Shown here piece by piece: positions 48,920 through 60,670 of a stretch of DNA of 64,000 nt. The notes under the pieces are model-generated. The model was given only the letters and a program-made list of their open reading frames with translations. It was not told where the DNA came from and searched no databases. The stretch is from Megachile rotundata (lineage: Eukaryota; Arthropoda; Insecta; Hymenoptera; Megachilidae): the NCBI RefSeq assembly GCF_050947335.1, contig NC_134983.1, positions 9,548,001-9,612,000 on the forward strand. The letters run 5' to 3'. The translations under genes and the position numbers were made by a program. Within the stretch, counting starts at the first letter, position 1; the number at the start of each line of letters is the position of its first letter.

Positions 48920-51078
48920 CTAAACAGGTTTCTTCTCTTTTGAACATTGTTCTTTTTCAAGCCCGCTTTCTTCACCGTCTTCAAGCTCGATCGAACTATA
49001 ATCTCTAGATTCTTCTTTGTTATCCTTATTAGAGGCCGTTTCCGTTTCTTCAACTATATCTTGTTCTTGTTCTAAAAAGTCTGTAGGTACAAATTCCATT
49101 TGGTCCTCGCTGTCGTTTATATCTGGCGGTTCAGGTATCTCGCAGAAATTAATCTCTCTTTCGCCATCCGTGACTTCATTGCCACCTGGATCATCTTCTT
49201 CATGCAAACTCATAAGCTTTTCGAAGTTCGATGGTGTTGAACTGTCCTCGTTATTCTCTGGAAACATTTCGGTTGGACTAAGAGGTATATCTAAAGGTTC
49301 CATTTTTACTGTAGTACTGGGTGATGTGGGTGTAATGGGTCGTTGTAAGCGTATTTTGGTGAATGGTTTTGGTTCGGCGGGCTCTGGGTGTTGTCGCTTT
49401 TGTGCACGTTTTGGACTAGAAGGCGCGGAAACGCCGGAAGCAGAAGCTTTCTCTTTGGTCTCTGATGAGGCTCGAGGAACTGGTTGAGATACGACTGGCT
49501 TCGATTGCGGTATAAGTAACGGTGGCTTTGGATTCTGTAACAATCACGTATTTTATTAAATCAAATAACAAATAAGTATCTTTCTTTTCCTTATAGTTAT
49601 GTTTTTCTTGTTTAATTATTTTTGCAATATTCTTTTATTTTTTATTAAAATTTCTTAAAATACTAATCAGTTTTCACACAAAGACAATTTACCTGAGAAG
49701 AAGGATTTGGTCCAGCTAATCCTTTTACTTGCAATGCTTCAGCTGCATTTAATAGTTGTGGCAGTTTATCATGGGCAACATTAACTTCACCACGATACAT
49801 AAACTTGACTAGTGCTTCAATTTCCCAAAATTTCAAGTCTTTCATTAAAATGATTGGATGCTGACATGGATTTTCACGTAACAAATCTGCCAGATAGTCA
49901 CTGCACGATGACAGTATCATTTTATGACACTTCAATGAACGGCCTTCACAGGCCAAAGTAACATCAACAAACTGTTCAGAGTCTAATAAAGATGGGAAAC
50001 TATTTTGCATGTTACTATGATAACTGTTCCATCTTAAACAAACCTGAAACGCATAAAGAAAATATGATTAAAGTTGCAGATAAATATAACTATGTATAAT
50101 TTTGTTTTATTTAATGGGTCAATACCTCCGTAGGTTGCTGATGCACAATATTATGAGGTAATCCTTGAGTGGTTTGTCTTGGTGGCATTTTAATGGTTGT
50201 AGGGGCAACTTGTTTTACTTTCAAGGGTATTGTTTTTAACACAAGAGTCTTTGGTTGTCGTTGCTGTTGTTGTTGTTGTTGCTGCTGTATAGGTGCTGGT
50301 GCAATGTTCCTAAGATGAGGTCTTACCAATGACTGTGCCGCTATTCTTATAGTTTTACTGGTTGTACTGGATTGAGATGGTGATTGTAACACTAGAAAGA
50401 AAAGAATCTTCCATCACCTATGATGCAAATAGAATACATTCCAAATGTACTAGGAAAAAGGACATTTATCTATGTTAATGATTCTCCAGAAAATATTAAA
50501 AAGGCGTCTCAACGATGCAAATAATCGGGCAGACTTTGTTTGATATTTCAGAAACAAAATGTAAGTACATCGGATACAAATTACAATATTTTATACATTG
50601 CGTACAAATTTTATTCTCATGGACTTCTATTTAAACTCATATACAGAAACTACAGCATGTATCAACAAGTCCAAAACGATTGTAACTATTGTTACACAAT
50701 GTCACTTTCCCCAATGAAAATCACCATTGAGAACCAACTATCATTACCGTGATAGCGACTGCCAATGAGTCTGCCACCGTGATGCACCCTAAGATGTCGA
50801 TGAAGGTTCGTGGTGCCACACTGTCGAGGATTTGCACCGCCCCTGACCACAACCGCTCCACAAATACGGCACTGTGCACGCAGCGGATCGTTCGCGCACA
50901 AGTCAAAATGTGCCCAAACCGCACTGGGGTTGGTCATAGCACGAAGACTACGTGCATGTGAACGAACACGGTGCGTGGCTACCGTATGACGGTTACCCGA
51001 CGAAGGCGGCGATGGAGAAGGTGGTATCTCGCCTGCCTCGAGGTAACAGTCTTCCTCATCCTCCGGTTCCTGTTTCAT
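48920..51078 (-). CDS. BED zinc finger - BTB/POZ nuclear protein (BED isoform)
   Basis: Exons 51078(or further up)-50748, 50391-50126, 50043-49693 and 49534-48920; 520 residues from the ATG at 51078. Exon 1 has an acidic start (MKQEPEDEEDCYLEAGE) and a BED-type finger (AVWAHFDL, CRICGAVVVRG, TTNLHRHLRVHH: Cys-x2-Cys and His pairs). Exon 2 is Gln-rich with nine consecutive Gln. Exon 3 is a BTB/POZ domain of the insect TTK type (VCLRWNSYHSNMQNSF, FVDVTLACEGRSLKCHKMIL, FMYRGEVNVAHDKL). The last exon is Ser/Pro/acidic with a sumoylation-like VKMEP. The exon 1 frame stays open upstream to a TAA near 51262 without another ATG, so the coding region may extend through an unseen exon. It is likely a DNA-binding transcription or chromatin regulator; I do not recognise a named ortholog. 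Confidence 0.75.
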
Positions 51079-54000
51079 GGCTATGTCCTCAAGACTGATA
51101 CCCTCCACGATGTCCTCGTTAGAAGACGTGGTGACGGTTTCTCGATCTCCGTCGAGTTGCTCCTGGAGGAGACGGCGGGCAGTCAGCTTCACGGTGTCCT
51201 TACAGGCCACCAGTACAAGCCGACCCGCCGTCGTAGCCGTTTTGCTCGTTGTCGGGCTGTTTTAGATCCCGATTCGACGCTAATCGCGTTTCCGTATGTT
51301 CTCTCTACGGGACGAAAACACGCGATATTCTCAAACGCTAGCAAGACAAATATCGTTTTTCTTTCAACGCTTTTGTGTGAAAGTATTCGGAATAAAAAAT
51401 TCTGGGGCCCCCAAAGTCAATCTTATTTACGCGAATAGTGTCTGCATATATTTTTAAAGCAACAAAATGTTATTCTCAATATTTTGTTGTTTAAATATTT
51501 GTTATCATACTCTCGTTTTTTCATTATACTACTATTTCAATTCCACCATGCTTTATTACTATTCTAAATGGTCAAAGTAGGTTCAAATATTAAAATGAAA
51601 TTCTTATTTATGTATGTAGTAGTATATTGAATGGGTAGCCATTATGCTCGTATGAAATAATTTAATAATTATGATTGCGTTATGGCCATCAATATTAAGT
51701 GGTAAAGGAGGTTCTGCAGAGAGATCTTTTTTCTTAAAAATATTTTATATGAAATAACTTTGATCTATAATATCTAATAAAGATAGTAAATGTGACTGTA
51801 TTGTAGATAGAAGTTATTATCTAGTAACATTAAGTATTTTTGAAAAAGAAGAGAATTCTGTAGAATCGAATATACTATACTTGATTCGATAAAGAACTGT
51901 GATCAAACCATTCGACTCGTTTTAAATTGAGCGAAAATTCAACCACGCGGTTATTGTTGAATGACAACGTCTCGGTAATTGAACGTTGTCGTCTTTTACG
52001 AGAATGCGAATGAGAAATTTCGAAGATATATTTTTATTGCTTCATTATTCGATAATGTACAAAATAACATATCATTTGCAAAGGAATGCCCAATAAATCC
52101 TTTAATTTCTCAGTATGTATAGCATATCATTATATCTGATAAATCGTGAATTGTGTAATTTTAAAAATATGTCAGATACGTTATTTCTATTAAAAATACT
52201 AACAATAATCGTCTAATGAATAGATAAAACTATACGCGTGTTCACGCACTATCTTTCTTCCCTTTCAAGGTTTTTCTATTGCTCCCTCTCTTTTTAGCGC
52301 ACCGTGTCATTTAGCAGACGACATATGGATAATACGTATTAACGATTTATCCGATGAGAACGTGTGATAGTATAGCACACGTATATTACGCAGCCAATAG
52401 ATCGACATTGTACTGAAAAATTGTAAGCATGGATAAAATCGGCGACGAAAAAAGAAAAATAACTTTTAAAAATCTACGGTGCATAATCATGAACGATCCA
52501 AAAACATTTTACACCGTCTGTAAGCCTTTCTTTCTTCTCTTCCTCCCCTCTCTTTTCCGCTTCGAGATCTCCCCTCCCTTCGCCCATCTACAAACGACGT
52601 TTCCGTCTGCACGTTCCCTCGATCTTTCTCGCACCGTTTCTATCAGTCTATCTCTTTCGCATTCTCTTACTCGCTCTTTTGTTCTTACTTAATCACTCCC
52701 TCTCCTTCTTGCCTCCCCGAAGATCTCTCACGAGCGACCGGCTATAAAATGGCAACCGTTGCGACCGAGCACGGGTATCGAGTGGCACACGCCGCTGCTA
52801 CGTCGCTTGTCTACCGTACCTCTGCTTTTTTTCCCCTTCTGTCTTTGTTCCTCTGCTCGTCGTTTCTCGTAGTATCACTTAACCCAATCCGATCCGTTCG
52901 ATTCGCGGCTACGAACCGATTCGATTTCGCGTTGCGTCTTCGTCGAGAAAGCCGTTATACCGACGACCACGCGACAATTTATCGATCCTCGGGCCTCACG
53001 ATTACCAAACAGTGGATATTCGTGTTTCACGTATGTATGTATATCCAGTTTCCCTTTTTCCCCTCGATATTCTCGATAGAATCGACACCAAAGCCTACTG
53101 TGTTTCTCAGCGTGTATCGATCTCTCTGCCGTGCAAACGTTCCACGATTTTACCGGTATCGTATTCGGCCGTTCCTTGTACGCGGAACCGAGGGACACAG
53201 CAGAACCGCTAAAAATTCTCGTTCTTTCTCTCTATCGTGGTATGCCTTCCAACGTGTTGTATAAATATATACTCGTCACGACCGGAAGATTGCCGAACGC
53301 GAGAGTGTGTTTGTAAATACGCGTTTATCTCTATCCGATCGACAGGATCGTTACTAAAAACCGTAACGTTTTCTTCCCAACGAGTTTCGACAGTGCTCTC
53401 CGCTACGAGAGCGGAACGATTTTCCTCGAAGCCGAACCCGGGAGTGACTAAAATCGAAATCGGTGAACGAACAGGGGCGCGTCAGGGCGCGCATGTGCGA
53501 CGGCGCCGCCGGTCGTCGACGCATATTATCCGTACCGTGTTTCGTGTTGCTATCGTGTGCGCGTTCCCGGGTCTCTCTTCGCTAAGGAATTACTAACCGA
53601 CCTGATCACGTTCGACTCGGTCGGGCTCACCGCTCGGATTCTCATCGATCGGCAGCTTCTACGGCTCCCTTTTTTTCGCGCGCATCTTCAAGATGCCCGC
53701 CATCTTAGGACAAAACACAAGAACGCAATTAAAATGCGTTGTTAGTTAGGTAACTTAGGGTGCGTTTTGACTGAGCGAGCGAGTACTCGCTCTTCATATA
53801 TTTTGGGAAAATTTATGCACAAACGGCCAGTCTTCCGCCATACGGTTATTGTTTCGTTCAGATCGGGTGCCGAACGTGAATGAATACTCTACTAACAACA
53901 TTCGCTTACCGAAAAAATTCGACGCGATTCAATTCGATACTATTTGATTCACCGCGGTTCAATTCGATTTGACTCAACGTTATTCAATTCGATTTTACAG

Positions 54001-55990
54001 GATTTAGTTTTACGTAATTCAATTCGATGTATGTAATTAATACTAGAACTACTAATTAAGTCGAAATGACTTGCTTCTTGCTTTATATTACATAATTTTT
54101 AACGTGGTTTTATCAAACTGTGCATTAACTTTTGAAAAAATAAGGAATATTTGTATTTTTTAAATTTTAAAATTGACCAAAAATACTGATAGTCCTAGTG
54201 TTAAATTCAACACGATTCAATTCAATATAATTTGAGTTTACATAATTCATTTTTTGAGATCTTGAGAATTTGAGATCAATTATAATGTTCGGTCATAGTA
54301 ATTTATACTAAAGGAATATGTACAAATGATTCTGTTCTTAGTTTTCAATTTTATTTATTAAGAGTAAATATATTGTAACGGTTTTCTCATTTTGAATTTT
54401 TAGAGGATCAATTTTTTTATCGAATCAAAGAGATATTTAAACTGTTTTAAATTTATAACTTCAACTAAAAACTATTAATTAATGTCCCCCCATGTGAACA
54501 TATCCATGATACACAAAAGACCAACACTAAGAATTAATTCTTCACAATGGAGTCTCTCTTTATGGCTCTCTCTTTATTAGACACTCATCCCAAATATTCT
54601 CGCATTCTATTCTATTTAAGGATTTAGACACTTCAAAGGTTAAAATTTTCAAATTTAGAGTGCGTATTCTCGCTGTCTATATTTTTGCGCTTGCGCACAA
54701 TCTCAGTGCTTAGGCCTATTCCTGCAGCCATATATCGAGCCATATAGCGAGATTTCACTGTACTTAGGAGGTTATTTATTTTTATCCTATTATAACTTTC
54801 AATCTTCAACGATTAAAATTTGTTATTTAATCATAGAATATAGGAGTTATCTATTTTTTCACCCACATCTTCTGGAGAACCATTCAACAAAATAACATTC
54901 TTTCCATTAAAACATAACAATTTATTAAATACATTTTGGACTAGAAAATAAATTAACACAGAAACCATCGCTGACTTATATTAATCCTTAATATCATAAC
55001 ACAATTTTTTTTAAAAACTCACCTTTTCTTGCTGTTGCTTGCGTTGTCGTTGTTAGTCGACTTCCTTTCTGCTCCTTTGGGATATCATTTTCCTTATGAA
55101 TCATCCGTTGTGGTGCATTCATAGGATTTGTATTCCCTTCGATGTCTGCAAAACACGCGATGCTTTTATATCAATACAGATAATATGAAGTACTGACGGG
55201 TGTAGTCGAATCGACTCAGATATAGATACCATTAGAATACAGCAATTGTATGCAATATAAATATCAAAAATTATATTTAACTAGTAGATGCTAGTTGATT
55301 AAATTTTTCGTGCAATATAAATTTATATTGTCGCATGTTTACATGGGAGACCGGCTCACCACTTCCGCCACTAGTATTACTTTATTTAATCAAACTTCGA
55401 GTCAAATTTTTCGACGAAAGTTAGTAAACTTACTTGTTAACACGCAAGGTTTGCCAAGAGCCAAGTATCGTTTCCTGGCAACCTGGGCAGCGGCGAAGTC
55501 CGGTTTGTGATTGTGCTCCATACGTACCCTCGGTTTCGTACAATTTGTCGACGTGATAAGACTACCTCTGCAATGCATCGTTCTGCCAACGCATCTCCAT
55601 CGTATATTATACGGTTGCTTCTTATGCAAAGTATACATGTAGCCACGATGAATCAATTTCGGGCCTCCTTTGTTTGAAAGGACCACCTACAATTTATACA
55701 AATCATTCAGGAAGCAATTTGTGATAATTTCAATAATATTTTAACGCATTTAACTATTGCGATCATAAATAAATTTTTAAAGAAGACGATGATTAAGTGT
55801 AAAGAGATTTTTAAGATTGTATATTTCGTACTTCGGCCACATTTGGATCATCGTCGTCGGAGTTCTCAGCAAGAGGGAACGACGTAGAAGCTTCCTCCTC
55901 CTTTATTTTGTTTTCGTTGGACTCATTTTTCACGCGTTGCAGCATCATGTTGTTCCTCATATACCTATTTTCTTCGCTACTACTAGACAT
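48920..55990 (-). CDS. FLYWCH zinc finger - BTB/POZ nuclear protein (FLYWCH isoform)
   Basis: Alternative N-terminal exons 55990-55832, 55686-55434 and 55145-55023. The last ends in phase 1, exactly like the BED exon, and joins in frame to the shared exons 50391-50126, 50043-49693 and 49534-48920, for 588 residues. The first exon is Ser/Glu/Asp-rich (MSSSSEENRYM). The second is a FLYWCH zinc finger (LIHRGYMYTLHKK, IRWRCVGRTMHCRG, RMEHNHKPD), a fold found in mod(mdg4) products. The third is a polar linker. Splice sites are near consensus (A|GTAAGT, G|GTGAGT). The exons could instead belong to a separate gene whose last exon I cannot see. The exact phase match and shared strand favour a single gene with alternative starts. 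Confidence 0.6.
51269..55022. other. non-coding region between the alternative N-terminal exons
   Basis: Intron of the FLYWCH isoform, and probably the promoter region of the BED isoform. It holds a CpG-rich stretch (52.5-53.76 kb, described separately), TTCAATTCGAT-type short repeats at about 53925-54030, and AT-rich DNA elsewhere. Open frames on the plus strand at 52.7-53.7 kb have no recognisable domain and are not called. Confidence 0.5.
52500..53760 (-). promoter_or_regulatory. CpG-rich segment, candidate promoter/first exon of the BED isoform
   Basis: GC and CG dinucleotides are much denser here than in the surrounding DNA, as at expressed hymenopteran gene starts. On the minus strand, AAGATGGCGGGC (53706-53695), a YY1-like downstream element, precedes a possible donor GCG|GTGAGC near 53626. 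That would give a noncoding first exon for the BED isoform. On the plus strand, a TATAAAA at about 52743 is the only other promoter-like motif. Direction is inferred. Confidence 0.4.
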
Positions 55991-56030
55991 CGCTAACTCT
56001 TACTGTAGCATTTTCCGTATATATCACTGA

Positions 56031-58110
56031 CCTAAAAACAACAAAACTGTGATGTATTAGATGTGTTAAGCAAAAATATTCAACCGAAGAAATTGGTATA
56101 TGCTTATTAGTATCAAGTTATTTACAATTAAGTAGTATATTTCAGAAAACATTAAGGTTTCTATATTCTTATATTTTTATATCCCTAGTCTCTAGATCCT
56201 CAGATCCTTAAACTTTCATATCTTTATATTTCTAAATCTCAAAATCCATAGGTTACTATATTGTTATAGTTCTAAATTTCTATATTTCTAGATTTTAATA
56301 GTATACTTGTATCTGTTGATCCTTATATTCATAGACACCTAGATTCCTAGAATTTTAAAGATATATCCCTATGTCCTTATATCCCTATATCTATACAAAC
56401 TGCTTCCTAAATATTACTATACCTCATAACTGATCAAAGAATTCAAGGAAAATTAACAATGTCTCATTACGCAAACTAAGTTAAATTAAGCTAGTAAAAC
56501 TAGTTACATGAAACTAAATTAAACCGCATTCTAATACTTGACTGTATCCGTTAACGATCACAGTTAACCGAGTTAACGAGTCATAGTTAACAATCAGCAG
56601 TTTAACCTCTCCTCGTTCGTCGAGAATAAGGTGATTCTTTTATTACAAGTTCACGCGATTCGTAGATTGATGATATATTATACCGATGTCACGATTTTCG
56701 CAACTGCATCTATCTGACTCGGGTTCTGTTACTATGAAATCGCTTAAACGTCTGCGTACCTATGCGCGGTCCAAAAATAGAACGAGACAGAGAGATGAAC
56801 AGAAACGGTCTATAGAAGCTGAGAAATCGTGTGGGCTAGAAATTTCAACGTGCTTCGTTTTCTTCGTTCAAACAATTGCATAGTTTTGTTGCTTCTCTCG
56901 TCGATACATTTTGTCCGGACATCAATTCTGTGTTATACAGGGTCAACTGAAATTTATGAGATTTAAATCTTACCAGTTGGCGATTTCTGACATATTATTT
57001 TATGTAAAATATTCCAGTGAATTGGTTTAGGTAAAGAAAGTAGTTGCGTTTAAAAAAATGGAAATGACCTTCATATTTCCTAAGCGACTCCACCTACAAA
57101 ATAATCGATATGAACGTACGATGACCTCTTTAGTAGTTAATAATTTTTATTGGACAAATGTTCCTCTTACTCTTATGATTTTAAAGATGTTCAAAATAAT
57201 AATTCTTTTTGAATCACCCTATATATAATATGCATCAATTTCTACAAAATTAAATTCGTCATTTACCGATAAATATACATTGAACTTTGTTAATTGAGAA
57301 GAAACTTTAACCTTCTCAAATATGATAATCTCACATGCAGACATTTATGTAAATTAATGTTGCTTCAGTGTTACTAACGAAATTCATACTTTTTAGTTAT
57401 AATTGTTTCATATGAGAATCAAGTTTTCTTTAATAAGAAATTTTTAATTTTGAAAATTGAAATATCTGAAATTAAAAACTTTTCTTTTTAACATAAATAA
57501 TAAAAGGGTTCAATTACACGTGAATTGTCTACTTCAAAAACTAAGGGTATTGTTCGACCTTCTTTCTTTTGAGGCAGTAAAATTTTGTCACATCCGGAAA
57601 AAACACTCGCTTCCGGTGAACATCGAAGCAATAAACTTCAATATTTTAAATATACAGTATCATACATTTTTCATAAAAAGAAAACAGAAAAATAGGTATA
57701 AAAACACTGCAGAAACGTTAAAATTAAATTAATTGTTTAATTTAAAAATATTCATTAAATTACGACTTTGCTATAAGTTGATTTTTTAAATTCATTATTT
57801 GTGTTCCATAAATTGTCATATAAGTCGTGTTATTTGTAAGAATGTTATACCGCATCGTTTTCCTAAACGAGCAAAAAGTATTAAATAAAAAATACTCACC
57901 TGTTATTAATACGATATTCAAAGTCTGTAAAGTTCGCAGGAACGTCCAGTACAGCGATACATGCAAGATACGAACAGTCGAGAGAAAGAAAATGAAAAGA
58001 AAGAATAATCTTCGATTTAGAATTTATTTTTTCAAAGAATCTTGATCACACTCGACAATTTTCGATCACTATCGAGATGAATCGATATACAGTATCTCGC
58101 GTAACAGTCG
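56031..58110 (-). other. 5' leader region of the FLYWCH isoform, with noncoding first exon
   Basis: On the minus strand an acceptor TTGTTTTTAG|G at 56031 precedes the coding ATG (55990). A consensus donor AACAG|GTGAGT lies at 57900. Together they define a noncoding exon that ends at 57900 and starts somewhere near 58.0-58.1 kb, and an intron of about 1.9 kb. That intron contains decayed TATATCCCTAGATTT repeats (56160-56400) and a probable MITE (56933-57226). Confidence 0.45.
56933..57226. mobile_element. decayed mariner-like MITE
   Basis: TTATACAGGGTCAACTGAAA at the left end and, inverted, TATATAGGGTGATTCAAAAAG at the right end bracket about 290 bp. The TATACAGGGTGA-type terminus is typical of mariner-derived repeats in insects. 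The ends have diverged and there is no coding sequence. Confidence 0.4.
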
Positions 58111-59936
58111 AAGCTAGGTTATAGCCGTTTTCATTGTAACTGTTGAATGGTCAACGAAAATGGCGAAATGCTGGTGATCGGATCTTGCGCAATAAACGCC
58201 ACGTTCTGGAACGAAAAATATGGCACTGGATAACCGCAATCGATGAACTATGGTACCTGTGTTTATTTCGAGCGATCTGAACGATAATTTCGCACTTTTA
58301 TCAATCACGTTTTACTATATAGCTTGTTTTTTTATGGGTTTGACGTTTTCATCTACTGTACGATGTGACATTTTAAAAACATACTTGTACAATATGCGTG
58401 TATTGAAAAAACTGACAGCAGCGACACGAATGTACTTTGACTAACATAAATGTATGGTGTATACGTGTATATGTACATATCTTTCGATATATGTATCATC
58501 TCTTGATTTCAGCATACCATGGAAGATTTGTTTGTTCTATGGCGGTAGATTGTAAGAGAGATGGAGAAAAGCATTGGCGTAATTAGCATTTTTGTTCTGG
58601 GTGGACCAGGTACCCTTTCATTTTCTGGTACCGTGTGCAGCATGATAGACTTCCATTGAGAAACCTTTTCTAATGCAAATGACAATATATTTGACAGAGG
58701 TTCCATTACTTAATTTTAGAGAATAATAATTAATTTTCAAATTTAAAAAATTTAAAATTCACAAATCTTTAAATTTTCAAATTTTTAATTTCTAAATTTT
58801 TCAATTTCCAATTTTTTAAACTTCCAAACTCAAACTCCCAAATTTAAAAATTTTCCAGCTTTATCGGGTCCACCTTGTGCCTTATCTAGCTACGCTAATG
58901 GAGAAAAGGAAAGGCGAAAGATATACATACAATACCGTATAGATCCTTTTAGTGGACTCGTCCATCGGAAAGTTTACCTAACAGTTCCATACATTTAACG
59001 TAGAACACCTACAGTTCTTTACTTTATGACATAAATCTTGTAATTTTGAAAAAAAAGAATTACTGAAATAATTCTACTCGAAATTTCATTTATCGTTCAT
59101 TTTGTATTGCATGAAAATAAGTAGCGGTAAATGAAGAATGCTAATTTAAAATTATGAATATTAAAACCTCAAATGCATGACATCGACTATATAAAGTGTT
59201 TAAAGTAAAACCAAAGGATACGCATTTTGGAAAGAAAGATTAATTATACCTAACGAGAAAGTTATTGCAGATGTCCTTCTAGTAGAAATGGAAGGAACAT
59301 TACCATAATTTGTGATGACCATACGTGAGAATTCATCGCAGTATTGCGCACGAGATAAGATCTTGGACTGGTAAAATTGGGAACATCCGTATCATTATGA
59401 ACGAAAAGCTTTTAAGCTGAATAATAGTGTTCTGTAACTCAGTGAAGCATAGGAAGAGGATGAACCGTAATATTCTTCGGACTTTGAACTGTTCATTAAT
59501 ATTGAAAGTTACGTCAATATACATTATTAATTCTTTTATATATATGTGCTGGAAAAGGTTCTTTTAGTACATATTTGCTAAACAGTATCTAGATATTTGG
59601 AAATTTTCCATTTTTTTATATTAGCAACAGTTATCTACTTTTTTCTGTTACCCGCTTATTTTGTATTGTACGTAGTCAGACCAATCTACAGATATAATCT
59701 ACTTCATGTGATTATTCAATTTATAACGAATTGTCGCACCATCTCACTTAGCATTATGTAACTTGAATTCTATTTTGTACCGTTTTAACCAACAGTCTGT
59801 AAGGCCCTTACAAATAAGATGCAGGGTAAATCTTTTATACACAGATACAGAATGAAATAGTCTATTCAATAGCTAATTGGTATGTTCAGTAAGCTAATCA
59901 TATAATGTTTCTTTTTTCATCTTTTACCATTTTAGT
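58111..59936. other. intergenic stretch with no recognised gene
   Basis: Mostly AT-rich. A low-complexity TTTAAATTTTCAAATTT patch lies at 58.73-58.86 kb. ATGG(C)-type promoter words near 58.15 kb may belong to the start of the FLYWCH transcript. If the exon at 59937 belongs to a longer gene, its upstream exons should lie here, but I cannot identify them. Confidence 0.4.
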
Positions 59937-60117
59937 GTCACGTTCTGCTGTACCATATGTAGCTAATATTACCATAGACGATTCATGGTTATGTGGAATT
60001 ACCACCTCAAATTATTTAGATAAGATGATCGAACAGATCTATGAATCTTGTGTAAAAGAAAATTTGTCTGTTTCTATAGTGCCCACAGAACAATTTAAAA
60101 GTATTAGCAAAATATAA
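59937..60117 (+). CDS. unrecognised terminal exon (about 60 codons)
   Basis: A strong pyrimidine tract and acceptor (TTTTTTCATCTTTTACCATTTTAG) precede a phase-1 frame: SRSAVPYVANITIDD, then SWLCGITTSNYLDKMIEQIY, ending FKSISKI and a stop at 60117. Composition looks like real protein, but I recognise no domain and find no upstream exon that clearly joins. Alternatively the ATG at 59905 starts a 70-residue product whose first 20 residues are hydrophobic (MFLFSSFTILV), like a signal peptide. It could also be a gene fragment. Confidence 0.35.
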
Positions 60118-60276
60118 AATATCTTATTGTATGAAATTCCGGGTTTGACTGCTAAATGGCGCTAGCAGTACTGTTTTTTTTTTTTTAGATAAACCGCTCG
60201 AAAATACAAATCTTATATGTGTAAGAATGAAGCGTACAAAATACTTTCAACATTTTTATTTAATATGATTTTGAAC

Positions 60277-60345
60277 GTAACTAGGTCGAACTAGGTTGAG
60301 TGGTGCAAGAGAAAAACGTGGTCAAAAAAGTAGAAAAGTCAAGTA
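60277..60345 (+). repeat. copy of the repeat inside the MITE at 28.8 kb
   Basis: AGGTTGAGTGGTGCAAGAG, followed by AAAAACGTGG and an AAAAAAGTAGAAAAGTCAA segment, matches the reverse strand of 28840-28905 with few changes. The copy ends near GGCGCGAGC, reminiscent of the GAGCGA-type ends of the other copy. It borders the large foldback to the right. Confidence 0.5.
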
Positions 60346-60670
60346 CATAGGCGCGAGCAAATTCAATTTTGCATTAAAGTCTACGGGGATATGGTTTTTC
60401 GGTAATTATTCCAACCTGGCATGCGTGGGCGGCGCGCAGAAGGAATATGCACGATAATGAGTTTGCAAAATCGTTAATTACTCACTTTCTGAGCACAGTC
60501 TACAAACTTTTATGATAAAAGAATGGTCAGCAATGCATTATTTACATGGTACTATCATAAATGTTCATAAATAATGTTCGGGTAATGAGTAATTAATTAT
60601 TTTGAGTCAGCATTGAGATACGTATGTATATGAGCCGCTTATGTCAATTCTACTACGCATGCAAAGTGCA

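Noticed and set aside
49017..49487. 156-codon plus-strand frame opposite the last BTB exon
   Set aside because: Antisense shadow of the Ser/Pro/acidic coding exon, whose minus-strand frame continues the BTB protein in phase.
52749..53745. Several overlapping plus-strand frames in the CpG-rich region
   Set aside because: High GC lowers stop frequency, and frames are open in more than one phase at once with no domain or conserved pattern. A promoter region is more likely.
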